A DNA stretch of 64,000 nt from Acrocarpospora corrugata (GCF_009687845.1 NZ_BLAD01000048.1:1-64000); one strand, 5' to 3'; shown: positions 55,698-64,000, numbered from the stretch's first letter. A program made the numbers and translations. The notes: a model not told the origin generated them from the letters alone.

Positions 55698-57593
55698 ATG
55701 CCCTCGGAGCAGAACGAGTCGCAGCGAGCCGCTGCTCGTGGCGGCGGCTGGCCGGAGGTGCCACCGGCCTGGCCCGACGTCCCGCCGGCCTCGGGTCCCC
55801 CGCCTGGCCGGCCGTTCCAGGAGCCCCCGCCCGCCGACCCGTACGGGCAGCGCCCCTACCGCACCGGCGAGCACCCGGTCCTCCCCCCGCCGCTCAACGA
55901 GTACGACCAGCAGCCCCGGGTGGGGCGCGGCGGCACCGACCCCTTCGGAAGGCCGGTATATCGGGACCCGCAGGCCGGCCCCCCGCAGGAGCCGCAGCAC
56001 TCGCGTGAACCGCAGCCCCGCGACTTCCAGATGCGCGAGCCCTGGGAGCAGCCCCGTGAGCAGCAGTTCCGGGACCCCCAGCAGCACGACCAGCAGTTCC
56101 GGCAGCCGCCGGACCGCCGCCCCCGGGAGCCTGAGCACCCGGCCCCCGACCCCTTCTCGACCGGCTCCTTCGGCGTCCCCCAGTTCGAGCAGGCCCCGCC
56201 CCGCCACGGCAACCGCCCGCCCGAACCGCCGTACCCCGAGCCGCAGTACTCCGGCCCGCAACACACGGGACCTCAGCAGACCGGCCCGCAACACCTCGGC
56301 CCCCAGCACACCGGCCCGCAATATCCCGGACCCCAGCAGCCCGGACCCCAGCACCCTGGTCCGCAGCAAAGCGGTCCGCAGCACATGGGCCCGCAACACC
56401 CCGGTCCGCAGCAAACCGGCCCTCAGCACATGGGCCCCCAGCACACGGGCCCGCAGCACCCCGGACCCCAGCAGCCCGGACCCCAGCAGCCCGGACCCCA
56501 GCAGCCCGGACCGCGTGATCCGCAGACCTTCGGCATGGTGAGCCCGCAGGCGTTCGGCACCGGTGAGACCCCGCTCTACCGCGCCGAATCCGCCGCCCCG
56601 CCGCAGCAGGCGCCTCCCGCGTCGTACAACGGCCCGCAGACCGGCGAGCACGGCGTCCCCCAGTTCCCGATGGCCGCCCAGCGCCCCCCGCAGGCCCCGC
56701 CGCAGCAGCAGCACCCGCATTCCCCGGGGGAAGATCCGTACAAGCCGTTCGTGACGGCGGGCCAGATCAGCGGCCCGAAGACGCCGCCCGCGCACCGCCA
56801 GCAGGAGCTCTGGAACACCGTCTTCGGCGAGAACTACCAGGCCATCGACGAGTACGACGACGAGGAGGAGCGCGGCCGCCCGATCTGGCTGTTCGCGCTC
56901 GCCGGTTCCGTCCTGCTCGCGCTGATCGGCGCGCTGCTGTGGGCGTTCCTGGCCGGGCCGCTGGCCGGCGAGGACACCTCCCCCAGCCAGCCGGCCACGA
57001 CCGCGAAGCCGTCCCCGTCCAAGTCCGGCGCCGCCCAGCCCGCGGCCCAGTCGGGGCTCCCGGTCTACGAGGGCACCCCGTCCCCCGTGCAGGGCCGGAT
57101 CACCGACGCCGCCGCGCACGTCTCGGTGCCGCAGCTCGGCGGCCAGTGGAAGGCCGACCTGGACGAGCAGACCATCCAGTCCACCTACGGCTACGTCACC
57201 CGCCAGTTCGTGAACGCGGGCCTCACCACGAAGGGCAAGCCGCAGTTCGCCCAGGTGATGACGGGACCGCTGGCCCAGGATCTGGCCGCCAAGTTCACCA
57301 CGGCCGACGACCTGCGCCCGGTGCTGAGCGCGGTGGTGCTCAAGGCGCGGCAGAACATCTTCCCCAAGGGCAACAAGGTGGCCAAGGTCGGCCAGCAGAA
57401 GCTCAAGGGCGGGATCGGCCAGCTGGCCGCGTACAAGGTGAGCGACGACGGCGGGACGACGCTGGTGGTGGTCGCCGCGGTGAACACGGGCGCGCCGCTG
57501 CCGTCGATCGTCTACATGCAGGTGCCGGACATCAAGGACGATCTGCTGCCCGACGTGAACACCGTGTTCAAGTCGATCAAGGTGGCCAACTAG
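55698..57593 (+). CDS. proline/glutamine-rich single-pass membrane protein
   Basis: A 631-aa protein with a disordered Pro/Gln/Arg-rich N-terminal half, including 17 tandem GPQ[HQY]x pentapeptides at 56253-56507. One membrane helix (IWLFALAGSVLLALIGALLWAFLAG) lies near residue 400, followed by a Thr/Pro/Ser linker and an outer domain of about 180 aa (VPQLGGQWKADLDEQTIQSTYGYVTRQFV...LPDVNTVFKSIKVAN). The cytoplasmic part should be intrinsically disordered. I chose the ATG with GGGAGG 4 bases before it. The frame is open upstream, with GTG at 55509 and ATG at 55566, so a longer protein is possible. Function unknown. Divergent from leuS. Confidence 0.8.
   Translation: MPSEQNESQRAAARGGGWPEVPPAWPDVPPASGPPPGRPFQEPPPADPYGQRPYRTGEHPVLPPPLNEYDQQPRVGRGGTDPFGRPVYRDPQAGPPQEPQHSREPQPRDFQMREPWEQPREQQFRDPQQHDQQFRQPPDRRPREPEHPAPDPFSTGSFGVPQFEQAPPRHGNRPPEPPYPEPQYSGPQHTGPQQTGPQHLGPQHTGPQYPGPQQPGPQHPGPQQSGPQHMGPQHPGPQQTGPQHMGPQHTGPQHPGPQQPGPQQPGPQQPGPRDPQTFGMVSPQAFGTGETPLYRAESAAPPQQAPPASYNGPQTGEHGVPQFPMAAQRPPQAPPQQQHPHSPGEDPYKPFVTAGQISGPKTPPAHRQQELWNTVFGENYQAIDEYDDEEERGRPIWLFALAGSVLLALIGALLWAFLAGPLAGEDTSPSQPATTAKPSPSKSGAAQPAAQSGLPVYEGTPSPVQGRITDAAAHVSVPQLGGQWKADLDEQTIQSTYGYVTRQFVNAGLTTKGKPQFAQVMTGPLAQDLAAKFTTADDLRPVLSAVVLKARQNIFPKGNKVAKVGQQKLKGGIGQLAAYKVSDDGGTTLVVVAAVNTGAPLPSIVYMQVPDIKDDLLPDVNTVFKSIKVAN
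56253..56507 (+). repeat. 17-copy 15-bp coding minisatellite
   Basis: Seventeen in-frame 15-bp units encoding GPQHT, GPQQP, GPQHM and similar. The unit length, a multiple of three, lets copy number change without frameshift. The last three units are nearly identical in DNA, suggesting recent slippage. Confidence 0.9.
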
Positions 57594-58861
57594 AACGTGC
57601 AGTCCATGTGCTTGGTCCCGTTGATGAAGCTGGAGAACAGCCGTTCCGGCTGACCGGCCTCGATCTGCGGGACCCGGCTCAGCAGTTCGCGGAACATCAC
57701 GGTGATCTCGCGCCGGGCCAGGTGCGCCCCGAGGCAGAAGTGCGGCCCTGGCCCGCCGAACCCGACGTGCGGGTTCGGGCTGCGGGTGATGTCGAACCGG
57801 TACGGAGCGGCGAACACCCGATCGTCCCGGTTGGCCGACCAGTAGTACATGACGACCTTCTCGCCCGCCTTGTACAGGTTGCCGTTCATCACATGGTCCC
57901 GGGTCACCTTGCGCCGCATGTAGTTGACCGGCGCCGCCAGCCGGACGATCTCCTCGACCGCGCCGGGCGCCCGCCCGTCCACGTCGTCGAGCCAGAGCGC
58001 CTTCTGGCCGGGATTGACGGTGAGCAGGCGCAAGCCGTACGAGATGGCGTTCCTGGTGGTCTCGTTGCCGGCCACCACGAGCAGGATGAAGAAGGAGCCA
58101 AGTTCCTGCGCGGTCAGCTGCTCGCCGTCGATGTTGGCGTTGACCAGGGACGAGGTGAGGTCGTCGGTGGGTTTGCCGAGGCGGTGCGCGGCCAGGTCCT
58201 GGACCAGCTGCTGGAGTTCCATGCCGGCGGTGAGCAGGGAGGTGGCGATGGCGGCGGGGTCGCTGACGTATTCGGGGTCGGACGCGCCGAGGATGACGTT
58301 CGAGCGGTCGAAGACGTAGCGGTAGTCGCTCTCGGGGATGCCCATCATGTCGCAGATGATCTTCAAGGGCAGCCGGGCGGCCACTTCGGTGACGAAGTCA
58401 CAGCCGGGGCCGGCGGCCAGCAGATCGGTCACGATCTGGGCGGCGGCCGTCTCCACGTCGGCCTCGAACTGCTTGATCATCTTGGGCGTGAAGGCGCGCG
58501 AGACGATCCGCCTGAGCCGGGCGTGCCGGGGGTCGTCCATGCTGATCATGGAGCCGAAGTACTCGATGAACTCGGCCGGCATGTCCACGATGTTGGTCGC
58601 GCCGCCGCTGCCGGAGCAGAAGATCTCCGGGTTGCGGCTCGCCTCCAGGATGTCGGCGTGCCGGACCAGGGCGTGGTAGCCCACGCCCGGCGCGGCGAAG
58701 GAGACCTCGGGCTCGGCGTAGAAGGCCGGTTTGTCCAGGTCGCGGAGCAGCTGGAAGGCGTGCTCGCGCTCAGCCATCGGACGGGCCCAGAAGTCCCAGT
58801 CGGACAGGTCGATGTCGGTGGCCGACGTGATCGGCGCACGCTCAAGCGGCGATGTCGTCAT
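57590..58861 (-). CDS. cytochrome P450 (CYP125/124-like clade)
   Basis: A 423-aa soluble P450. I-helix oxygen-activation motif is VVAGNETTRN, the ExxR region EEIVRLAAPV, and the heme-binding loop VGFGGPGPHFCLGAHLAR. The KVVMYYWSANRDDRVF...RSPNPHVGFGG stretch resembles CYP125/CYP124 enzymes that oxidise sterol or terpenoid side chains. It needs ferredoxin partners not encoded nearby. Its end overlaps the convergent Pro-rich gene by 4 bases. A paralogous P450 follows upstream. Confidence 0.92.
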   Translation of the reverse strand: MTTSPLERAPITSATDIDLSDWDFWARPMAEREHAFQLLRDLDKPAFYAEPEVSFAAPGVGYHALVRHADILEASRNPEIFCSGSGGATNIVDMPAEFIEYFGSMISMDDPRHARLRRIVSRAFTPKMIKQFEADVETAAAQIVTDLLAAGPGCDFVTEVAARLPLKIICDMMGIPESDYRYVFDRSNVILGASDPEYVSDPAAIATSLLTAGMELQQLVQDLAAHRLGKPTDDLTSSLVNANIDGEQLTAQELGSFFILLVVAGNETTRNAISYGLRLLTVNPGQKALWLDDVDGRAPGAVEEIVRLAAPVNYMRRKVTRDHVMNGNLYKAGEKVVMYYWSANRDDRVFAAPYRFDITRSPNPHVGFGGPGPHFCLGAHLARREITVMFRELLSRVPQIEAGQPERLFSSFINGTKHMDCTF

Positions 58862-58940
58862 GCGGCCCCTCCAGAATGACGTTCGGTCTATCGTGCCACA
58901 ATCGGGCGGAAATCGGCGGCCCCGCCGACAATAAGATCGT

Positions 58941-60206
58941 CTACCACGTATAGCCGACGTGTTTGACCCCGTTGATGAAGTTGGACAGCAGGTAGTCGGG
59001 CTCCCCCACCGCCCGGATCCGCGGATGCCGGGTGAACAGCTCGCGGAACATGACGGTGATCTCGCGCCGGGCCAGATGCGCGCCCAGGCAGTAGTGCGGG
59101 CCCGGCCCGCCGAACCCGACGTGCGGGTTCGGGCTGCGGGTGACGTCGAACACGTCCGGGTCGGCGAACACGGCCTCGTCCCGGTTGGCCGAGTTGTAGA
59201 ACAGCAGCACCTTGTCGCCCGCCCGGTAGTCCTGGCCGTTCATGGTGTGGTCGCGGGTCAGCGTACGGCGGAACTGGATCACCGGCGTCGAGTACCTGAC
59301 GACTTCCTCCACGGCGCCGGGCACGTGCGTCTCGAAGTCGCCGAGCAGCAGTTCGCGCTGTTCCGGGTGGTCGGTGAGCAGCTTCAGGCCGTGCGCGATC
59401 GCGTTCCTGGTGGTCTCGCTGCCGGCCACCACGAGCAGGATGAAGAACGATCCCAGCTCCTGCGTGGTAAGCCGCTCCTCGCCGTTGACCAGCAGCGAGG
59501 TCAGGTCGCCTGTCGGGTGCCTGCGGCGTTCCCGGCCGAGCCGCTGCGCCAGCAGGCTCAGCCCGCGCCCGGCCCCGATCAGCTTGAGCAGGCCGCGCGC
59601 CACCGGCAGCCGCCGGTTGAGCGCGGCGTCGTCGAAGTCGACGGCGATGCCGGAGTACTCGGCGTCGGCGTTGGCCAGGATGACGTTGGTGCGCTGGAGG
59701 ATCTCTTCGTGCTGGTCGGCGGGGATGCCCATCATGTCGCAGATGACCTGGACCGGCAGCCGGGCGGCGATCTCGCTGACGAAGTCGCCGGAGTCCGGGG
59801 CCCGGCTGACGATCTCCCCGGCGGCGCGCCGCAGGTCCTCCTCCATCTTGGCGAGGATGCGCGGGGTGAAGGCGCGCGAGACGATCCGCCGGAGCCGGGC
59901 GTGCCGGGGATCGTCCATGTTGATCATCGAGCCGAAGTAGACGGCCAGCCAGCGGGGCAGGTCGGGGATGCTGTTGGAGGCGGGTTCGCTGCTGAAGACG
60001 GCGGCGTTGCGGCTGGCCTCGGTGACGTCGGCGTGCCGTACCAGCGCGTAGTAGCCGTTGCCCTTCTTGATGAAAGGGACCTTGTTCTCGTAGCAGAAGA
60101 CCGGCCGGTCCAGCTCGCGCAGGCGCCGGAACGCGGCCGTCCGCTCGTCCTGGGGGCGGCCCCAGAACGGGATGGCGGACAGGTCGATGCCGGTGGTCAC
60201 GCCCAT
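58941..60206 (-). CDS. cytochrome P450 (CYP125/124-like clade)
   Basis: A 421-aa P450 closely similar to the neighbour (VVAGSETTRN, VGFGGPGPHYCLGAHLAR). The start MGVTTGIDLSAIPFWGRP at 60206 overlaps the end of the GMC oxidoreductase gene by 10 bases, so it is co-translated with it. The same frame is open far upstream, but that part is shadow. Together with GMC oxidoreductase and acyl-CoA synthetase it suggests oxidation of an alkyl or isoprenoid side chain to alcohol, acid and CoA ester. Confidence 0.92.
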   Translation of the reverse strand: MGVTTGIDLSAIPFWGRPQDERTAAFRRLRELDRPVFCYENKVPFIKKGNGYYALVRHADVTEASRNAAVFSSEPASNSIPDLPRWLAVYFGSMINMDDPRHARLRRIVSRAFTPRILAKMEEDLRRAAGEIVSRAPDSGDFVSEIAARLPVQVICDMMGIPADQHEEILQRTNVILANADAEYSGIAVDFDDAALNRRLPVARGLLKLIGAGRGLSLLAQRLGRERRRHPTGDLTSLLVNGEERLTTQELGSFFILLVVAGSETTRNAIAHGLKLLTDHPEQRELLLGDFETHVPGAVEEVVRYSTPVIQFRRTLTRDHTMNGQDYRAGDKVLLFYNSANRDEAVFADPDVFDVTRSPNPHVGFGGPGPHYCLGAHLARREITVMFRELFTRHPRIRAVGEPDYLLSNFINGVKHVGYTW

Positions 60207-61747
60207 GACGCCGCCTTCAGCAGATCGGCCGCCTTCTCGGCGATCATGATGGTGGGGGCGTGGATGTGGCCGCGGGTGAGGGTCGGCATCACCGACGCGT
60301 CCACCACGCGCAGCCCGGCCACGCCGCGCACCCGCAGCTCGGGGTCGACGACGGAGTCCTCGTCGTCGCCCATCCTGCAGGTGCCGACGGGGTGGTAGAG
60401 GGTCTCGGCGCGTTCCCTGACCCAGCGGGCCAGCTCCTCGTCGGTCTCCGGCCCCCAGTACGGATCCATCGGCCCGCCCGCGAACGGCCGCAGCGCGGCG
60501 GCGGAACTGATCTGCTTGGCCACTTTCAACCCGGCCACCAACCGGTGTAAATCGGCCTCGGCCGTCAGGTACGCGGGATCGATGACCGCCTTGCCGTCCC
60601 TGATCGTGATCCGGCCCCGGCTCTCCGGCTGGAGCAGGATCGCGGCGACGGTGATCCCGTGCCCGGACGGCGGGGTCAGGCCGTGGTCGATGAACAGGCC
60701 GGGCGCGAAGATCAGCTCGATGTCGGGGGCCGGCTCGTCCGGGCTGGTCCGGATGAAGGCGACCGCCTCGGCCACGTTCGTGGTCAGCATGCCGCGCCGC
60801 CGGAACAGGAAGTTCAGCAGGTTCGGCAGGGTCTCCGCGCCGCTCAGCGTGATCGGCTGGGGGCAGTGCAGGAGGACGCCGGTGGCCAGGTGGTCCATCA
60901 GGTTGGCGCCGACCTGCGGCGACGCGCGGACCACGTCGATCAGGTCGGCGGCCAGCACGTCCGGGTCGCCGACGCCGGAGAGCATCAGCAGCTGCGGCGA
61001 GCCGATCGCGCCGGCCGACAGGATGACCTCGCGGGTGGCGGTGACGCGCAGGTCGTCGCCGTACTCGACGCCGACGGCGCGGCCGTCCTCGATCAGCACC
61101 TTGTGCACGTGGGCGGCCGTCAGCACGGTCAGGTTGCCGCGGTTCATGGCCGGGCGCAGGTAGGCGTCGGCGGCGCTGCACCGGTGGCCGCGCAGCTGGG
61201 TGACCGGGGTGGTGCAGTAGCCCTCGTTGGTACGGCCGTTCAGCTCGGCCAGCCGGGTCAGGCCGACCTCCGCGCAGGCGGCCAGGAAGGCGGGGGTGAT
61301 CACGCTGGGGCTGCGCAGCTCGGAGATGGTGATCGGGCCGTCGGTGCCGTACAGGCCGCCCTCGTTGGAGCCGGCCCGTCCCTCGGCGCGCTGGAAGTAC
61401 GGCAGGACCTCGTCGTAGCTCCAGCCGGGCAGGCCCCACTGGTCGTAGTCGCGGGCGGTGCCGCGCACCCACATCTGCGCGTTCATCGACGACGAGCCAC
61501 CGAGCATGCGGCCGCGCGGCCAGTACAGCTCGCGGCCGGAGAGTTCGCTCTGCTTCGTGGTGGTGTAGTCCCAGTCGCAGGGCGTCTTGAACAGCTTGGC
61601 GAAGCCCGCGGGCATGCGGACCTCCAGCTTGCGGTCACTCCCGCCGGCCTCGATCAGCGCGACCTTGACGTTCGGGTCCTCGCTCAGCCGGGCGGCGAGC
61701 ACACAGCCCGCCGAACCCGCCCCGACGATCACGTAGTCGAAATCCAT
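60197..61747 (-). CDS. GMC-family FAD-dependent oxidoreductase (alcohol/choline dehydrogenase type)
   Basis: A 516-aa flavoenzyme. FAD-binding DYVIVGAGSAGCVLAARLSED at the start, GMC signature 1 around WPRGRMLGGSSSMNAQMWVRG, signature 2 GAIGSPQLLMLSGVG, and active-site His in YHPVGTCRMG. It probably oxidises an alcohol, possibly the product of the coupled P450s. First gene of the minus-strand unit and divergent from the acyl-CoA synthetase gene, with a palindrome between them. Confidence 0.92.
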   Translation of the reverse strand: MDFDYVIVGAGSAGCVLAARLSEDPNVKVALIEAGGSDRKLEVRMPAGFAKLFKTPCDWDYTTTKQSELSGRELYWPRGRMLGGSSSMNAQMWVRGTARDYDQWGLPGWSYDEVLPYFQRAEGRAGSNEGGLYGTDGPITISELRSPSVITPAFLAACAEVGLTRLAELNGRTNEGYCTTPVTQLRGHRCSAADAYLRPAMNRGNLTVLTAAHVHKVLIEDGRAVGVEYGDDLRVTATREVILSAGAIGSPQLLMLSGVGDPDVLAADLIDVVRASPQVGANLMDHLATGVLLHCPQPITLSGAETLPNLLNFLFRRRGMLTTNVAEAVAFIRTSPDEPAPDIELIFAPGLFIDHGLTPPSGHGITVAAILLQPESRGRITIRDGKAVIDPAYLTAEADLHRLVAGLKVAKQISSAAALRPFAGGPMDPYWGPETDEELARWVRERAETLYHPVGTCRMGDDEDSVVDPELRVRGVAGLRVVDASVMPTLTRGHIHAPTIMIAEKAADLLKAASWA

Positions 61748-61799
61748 AACTCCGTGCTTACTCCGGTTCCGGGAATGCGTCCAGTTCGCAACCTAGTGT

Positions 61800-61815
61800 T
61801 ACCTACCGGTTGGTA
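61800..61815. promoter_or_regulatory. palindromic operator between GMC and acyl-CoA synthetase genes
   Basis: TACCTACCGGTTGGTA, 16 bp with a single asymmetric base pair on each side of ACCGGT. It resembles TetR-family operators of lipid catabolism genes. It lies 18 bases before the synthetase start and 53 before the GMC start, so one regulator could control both directions. No regulator gene is in the window. Confidence 0.6.
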
Positions 61816-61832
61816 TGTAGCGGTGGAACTAT

Positions 61833-63362
61833 ATGGACATGCTCAATCTGTCCATCGTGCTGGAGGACAGCGCCCGGGAGACCCCGGACCGTGCCGCCGT
61901 GGTCTTCGGCGACCTCCGTCTGCCGTACTCGTTCGTCGACTCCGTGGCCAACCAGGTGGCGAACCTGCTGGTGTCGCGGGGCATCGGCCGGGGCGACAAG
62001 GTCGCCATCGCCTGCCCGAACCTGCCGTACTTCCCGTTCGTCTACTTCGGGATCCTGAAGTCCGGGGCGACGGTGGTGCCGCTGAACGTGCTCTTACAGT
62101 CCCGCGAGATCGCCTACCACCTGGCCGACTCCGACGCCAAGGCGCTGTTCTGCTTCGAGGGGACCCCCGAACTGCCGCTCGGCGAGCGTGGCCGGGCCGG
62201 GTTCGACGACTCCGCGGCCGAGCACTTCTTCGTGCTGCCCGCCGTCCCCCTCGCGACCGAGTCGCCGTACGGCGAGACGCTCTGGGCCGCGCTCGACGGC
62301 ATGGCGAGCGAGTTCGAGACCGTGCAGACCTCGCCGGAGGACACCGCGGTGATCCTCTACACCAGCGGCACCACCGGGCAGCCCAAGGGCGCCGAGCTGA
62401 GCCACCAGAACATGCTGATCAACGCCATGATCAGCGATGAGATGTACCCGCGCCAGCCGCAGGACGTCTACCTGGCGACGCTGCCGCTGTTCCACTCCTT
62501 CGGCCAGACCGTGGTCATGAACGCGGGCTTCCGCCGCCGCGCGACCCTGGTGCTGATGCCCCGGTTCGAGCCCGCCGACGCGCTGCGCCTGATGAACCGG
62601 GAGCAGGTCACCCTGTTCGCGGGCGTGCCCACCATGTACTGGGCGCTGCTCACCACCGTGCACACCGCCGGCGCCGAGGTCCCCGCCTCGCTCGCCACCG
62701 CCGTCGCGGGCGGCTCCGCGCTCCCCGTCGAAGTGCTCAAGGACTTCGAGAAGACCTTCGGCGTGCCCATCATGGAGGGGTACGGCCTGTCGGAGACCTC
62801 GCCCGTCGCCTCCTTCAACCAGCTCGGCAAGGTGGCCAAGGCCGGCTCGATCGGCACGCCGGTCTGGGGCGTCGAGATGAAGCTGATCGACAACGAGTGG
62901 CGCGGCGTGGACGACGTCGGCGAGATCGCGATCCGCGGCCACAACATCATGAAGGGCTATTACAACCGTCCGGAAGCCACCAGGGAGGTCATGCGCGACG
63001 GCTGGTTCCGTACCGGTGACATCGCCCGGCGGGACGAGGACGGTTACTACTTCATCGTCGACCGGGCCAAGGACATGATCATCCGGGGTGGTTTCAACGT
63101 GTACCCCCGGGAGGTCGAGGAGGTCCTGATGACCCATGAGGCGGTCTCGCTGGTCGCCGTCATCGGCGTCCCGCACGACTCGCACGGCGAGGAGGTCAAG
63201 GCGTTCGTCATCCCCGCGGCGGGCGTCACGGTCACCGAAGCCGAGCTGGTCGCGTGGTCCAAGGAGATGATGGCGGGCTACAAATACCCGCGCATCGTGG
63301 AGTTCCGCGACAGCCTGCCGATGACCGCCACCGGCAAGATCCTCAAGCGCGAGCTGCGGTAG
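61833..63362 (+). CDS. long-chain fatty-acid--CoA ligase (AMP-binding, FadD-like)
   Basis: A 509-aa adenylate-forming enzyme that activates a carboxylic acid to its CoA thioester. Motifs are AVILYTSGTTGQPKGAELSH (P-loop), GYGLSETSPVASFN, GWFRTGDIARRDEDGYYFIVDRAKDMIIRGGFNVYPREVEEVL and the catalytic Lys in PMTATGKILKREL. Divergent from the P450/GMC unit, with which it probably works. Chain type of the substrate is unknown. Confidence 0.92.
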   Translation: MDMLNLSIVLEDSARETPDRAAVVFGDLRLPYSFVDSVANQVANLLVSRGIGRGDKVAIACPNLPYFPFVYFGILKSGATVVPLNVLLQSREIAYHLADSDAKALFCFEGTPELPLGERGRAGFDDSAAEHFFVLPAVPLATESPYGETLWAALDGMASEFETVQTSPEDTAVILYTSGTTGQPKGAELSHQNMLINAMISDEMYPRQPQDVYLATLPLFHSFGQTVVMNAGFRRRATLVLMPRFEPADALRLMNREQVTLFAGVPTMYWALLTTVHTAGAEVPASLATAVAGGSALPVEVLKDFEKTFGVPIMEGYGLSETSPVASFNQLGKVAKAGSIGTPVWGVEMKLIDNEWRGVDDVGEIAIRGHNIMKGYYNRPEATREVMRDGWFRTGDIARRDEDGYYFIVDRAKDMIIRGGFNVYPREVEEVLMTHEAVSLVAVIGVPHDSHGEEVKAFVIPAAGVTVTEAELVAWSKEMMAGYKYPRIVEFRDSLPMTATGKILKRELR

Positions 63363-63382
63363 CCGTAATTTCTCGGTGTGAT

Positions 63383-63448
63383 TCCCCGGAAACTTAGCGG
63401 GTAGGGGGGCGCGGGTACGGTCCGCCCGCCATCGAAAGTTTCCGGGGA
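63383..63448 (+). promoter_or_regulatory. long inverted repeat covering the ribosome binding site of the next gene
   Basis: Perfect 13-bp arms TCCCCGGAAACTT (63383-63395) and AAGTTTCCGGGGA (63436-63448), with inner GCGGG/CCCGC pairing in the loop. The GGGGAGA Shine-Dalgarno sequence of the gene at 63457 starts inside the right arm. It could be the terminator of the synthetase gene or a translation-controlling leader. CGAAAGTTTC in the right arm also resembles hemicellulase operator boxes of streptomycetes. Confidence 0.6.
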
Positions 63449-63456
63449 GAAACGCC

Positions 63457-64000
63457 ATGCGAGGCCATGCGATCACCGGTGCGTTACTGCTCTTAGCGGG
63501 GCTCTTAGCGATCCCCGCCGCACCGGCTGCGAACGCCAGCGCAGCGACGACGCCGTTCCAGCGAGGCACCAAATACGAAGCGGAATCCGCCACGATCGTC
63601 CAGGGCCGGGTGGAGAAGGCCCGCCGCGGCTACACCGGCGAAGGCTACGTCAACGGGTCCAACCAGACCGGGAGTTACGTCGAGTGGTCGGTCACGGCCG
63701 AGACGGCCGGCCCGGCGAAGATCCTGATCCGGTACGCGAACACGAGCGGGCGGTCCGGCCGCGCGGACATCGCGGTCAACGGCCAGACCATCGCCGAGGA
63801 CCAGCGTTTCCCCGGAACCCGCTGGTGGCGGTTCTGGCGGACGGTGTCCTTCCGGACGACCTTGAACCCGGGCGCCAACACCATCCGGATCACCTCGGCG
63901 TCGCGGCGCGGCAACCCGCACCTGGACTACCTGGAAGTCCGCAGCCTCACGACGCCTCCCACGGAAACCCCGCCTCCCAGCGAGACACCCCCACCCTCGG
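63457..64000 (+). CDS. secreted CBM35/CBM6-type carbohydrate-binding protein, truncated by window end
   Basis: The first 181 residues of a secreted protein that runs past the window end. Signal peptide MRGHAITGALLLLAGLLAIPA to about ANASA, then a beta-sandwich carbohydrate-binding module (YEAESATIVQGRVEKARRGY, GYVNGSNQTGSYVEWSV, INSASRRGNPHLDYLEV-like end). A Pro/Thr/Ser-Glu linker (TPPTETPPPSETPPP) starts before the window ends. The module is of the CBM35/CBM6 type common on pectin- and hemicellulose-active enzymes. A catalytic domain probably follows outside. Confidence 0.8.
   Translation, partial: MRGHAITGALLLLAGLLAIPAAPAANASAATTPFQRGTKYEAESATIVQGRVEKARRGYTGEGYVNGSNQTGSYVEWSVTAETAGPAKILIRYANTSGRSGRADIAVNGQTIAEDQRFPGTRWWRFWRTVSFRTTLNPGANTIRITSASRRGNPHLDYLEVRSLTTPPTETPPPSETPPPS

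Noticed and set aside
56253..56507. Tandem repeat considered as CRISPR array
   Set aside because: Units are 15 bp with no spacers, in frame inside a coding region. No cas genes are near.
63383..63448. ydaO-type (c-di-AMP) riboswitch before the secreted CBM protein
   Set aside because: The conserved sequence blocks of that riboswitch are absent. Only a long inverted repeat is seen.

Overview
The window is high-GC actinobacterial DNA with strong third-codon GC bias, frequent GTG starts and ATGA/GTGA start-stop overlaps. The order nrdJ-nrdR-(LysM protein)-lexA, the ECF41 sigma/COE pair, ABC sugar importers without their own ATPase gene, and several secreted CBM-bearing glycosidases suggest a soil saprophyte that degrades plant cell walls. 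A Streptosporangiales-type actinomycete would fit, but this is inferred from gene content only. I saw no rRNA, tRNA, insertion sequence, CRISPR array or replication origin.

Layout. 0-5.5 kb: two translationally coupled membrane Ser/Thr kinases with extracytoplasmic sensor-like domains, a secreted beta-propeller phytase and an MFS permease. 5.6-13.8 kb: a minus-strand operon (GH31 alpha-xylosidase, CUT1 binding protein, two permeases, secreted GH3) that looks like uptake and dismantling of xyloglucan oligosaccharides. 14.2-18.1 kb: a compact three-gene module (AAA ATPase fused to a TOPRIM/DUF4435-like domain, a DUF262 protein, a 155-aa protein) resembling an anti-phage system of PARIS-like architecture. 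It carries three single-base frameshifts. 18.2-27.1 kb: a galactan locus with GH53, GH53 and GH42 on one strand, divergent from a binding protein, two permeases and a LacI regulator, with two near-identical 18-bp operators between them. 27.1-31.9 kb: a membrane protein/PadR pair with a palindromic operator, a GH95 alpha-fucosidase pseudogene and a second GH42. A 23-bp element between the last two matches one upstream of the GH31 operon at 20 of 23 positions.

32-41.5 kb is a mixed region: two tiny ORFs, a phosphocholine-type phospholipase C lacking a Tat signal, a methyltransferase, a COE epimerase with its ECF41 sigma factor, a YbjN protein, a frameshifted remnant, an MBL-fold hydrolase, a TPR protein and a toxin-antitoxin pair with a 40-bp palindromic operator. 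41.6-49.1 kb is core DNA metabolism: a class II ribonucleotide reductase with two inteins, NrdR with tandem NrdR boxes, and a divergent LysM/LexA pair with one SOS box each. 49.2-57.6 kb holds a MalY/PatB-type aminotransferase, a GH5-FN3-FN3-CBM2 cellulase, leuS with a Leu-rich leader peptide and terminator, and a proline-rich membrane protein with a 17-copy pentapeptide repeat. 57.6-63.4 kb holds two related P450s and a GMC oxidoreductase divergent from an acyl-CoA synthetase, probably a lipid or terpenoid oxidation locus. The window ends inside a secreted CBM protein whose ribosome binding site lies in a long inverted repeat.

The main theme is plant polysaccharide use (xyloglucan, galactan, cellulose) by locally regulated operons. 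Both sugar importers would need a shared ATPase such as MsiK encoded elsewhere. Several genes (GH95, the defence-like module, the remnant near 37.5 kb) are decayed or frameshifted.
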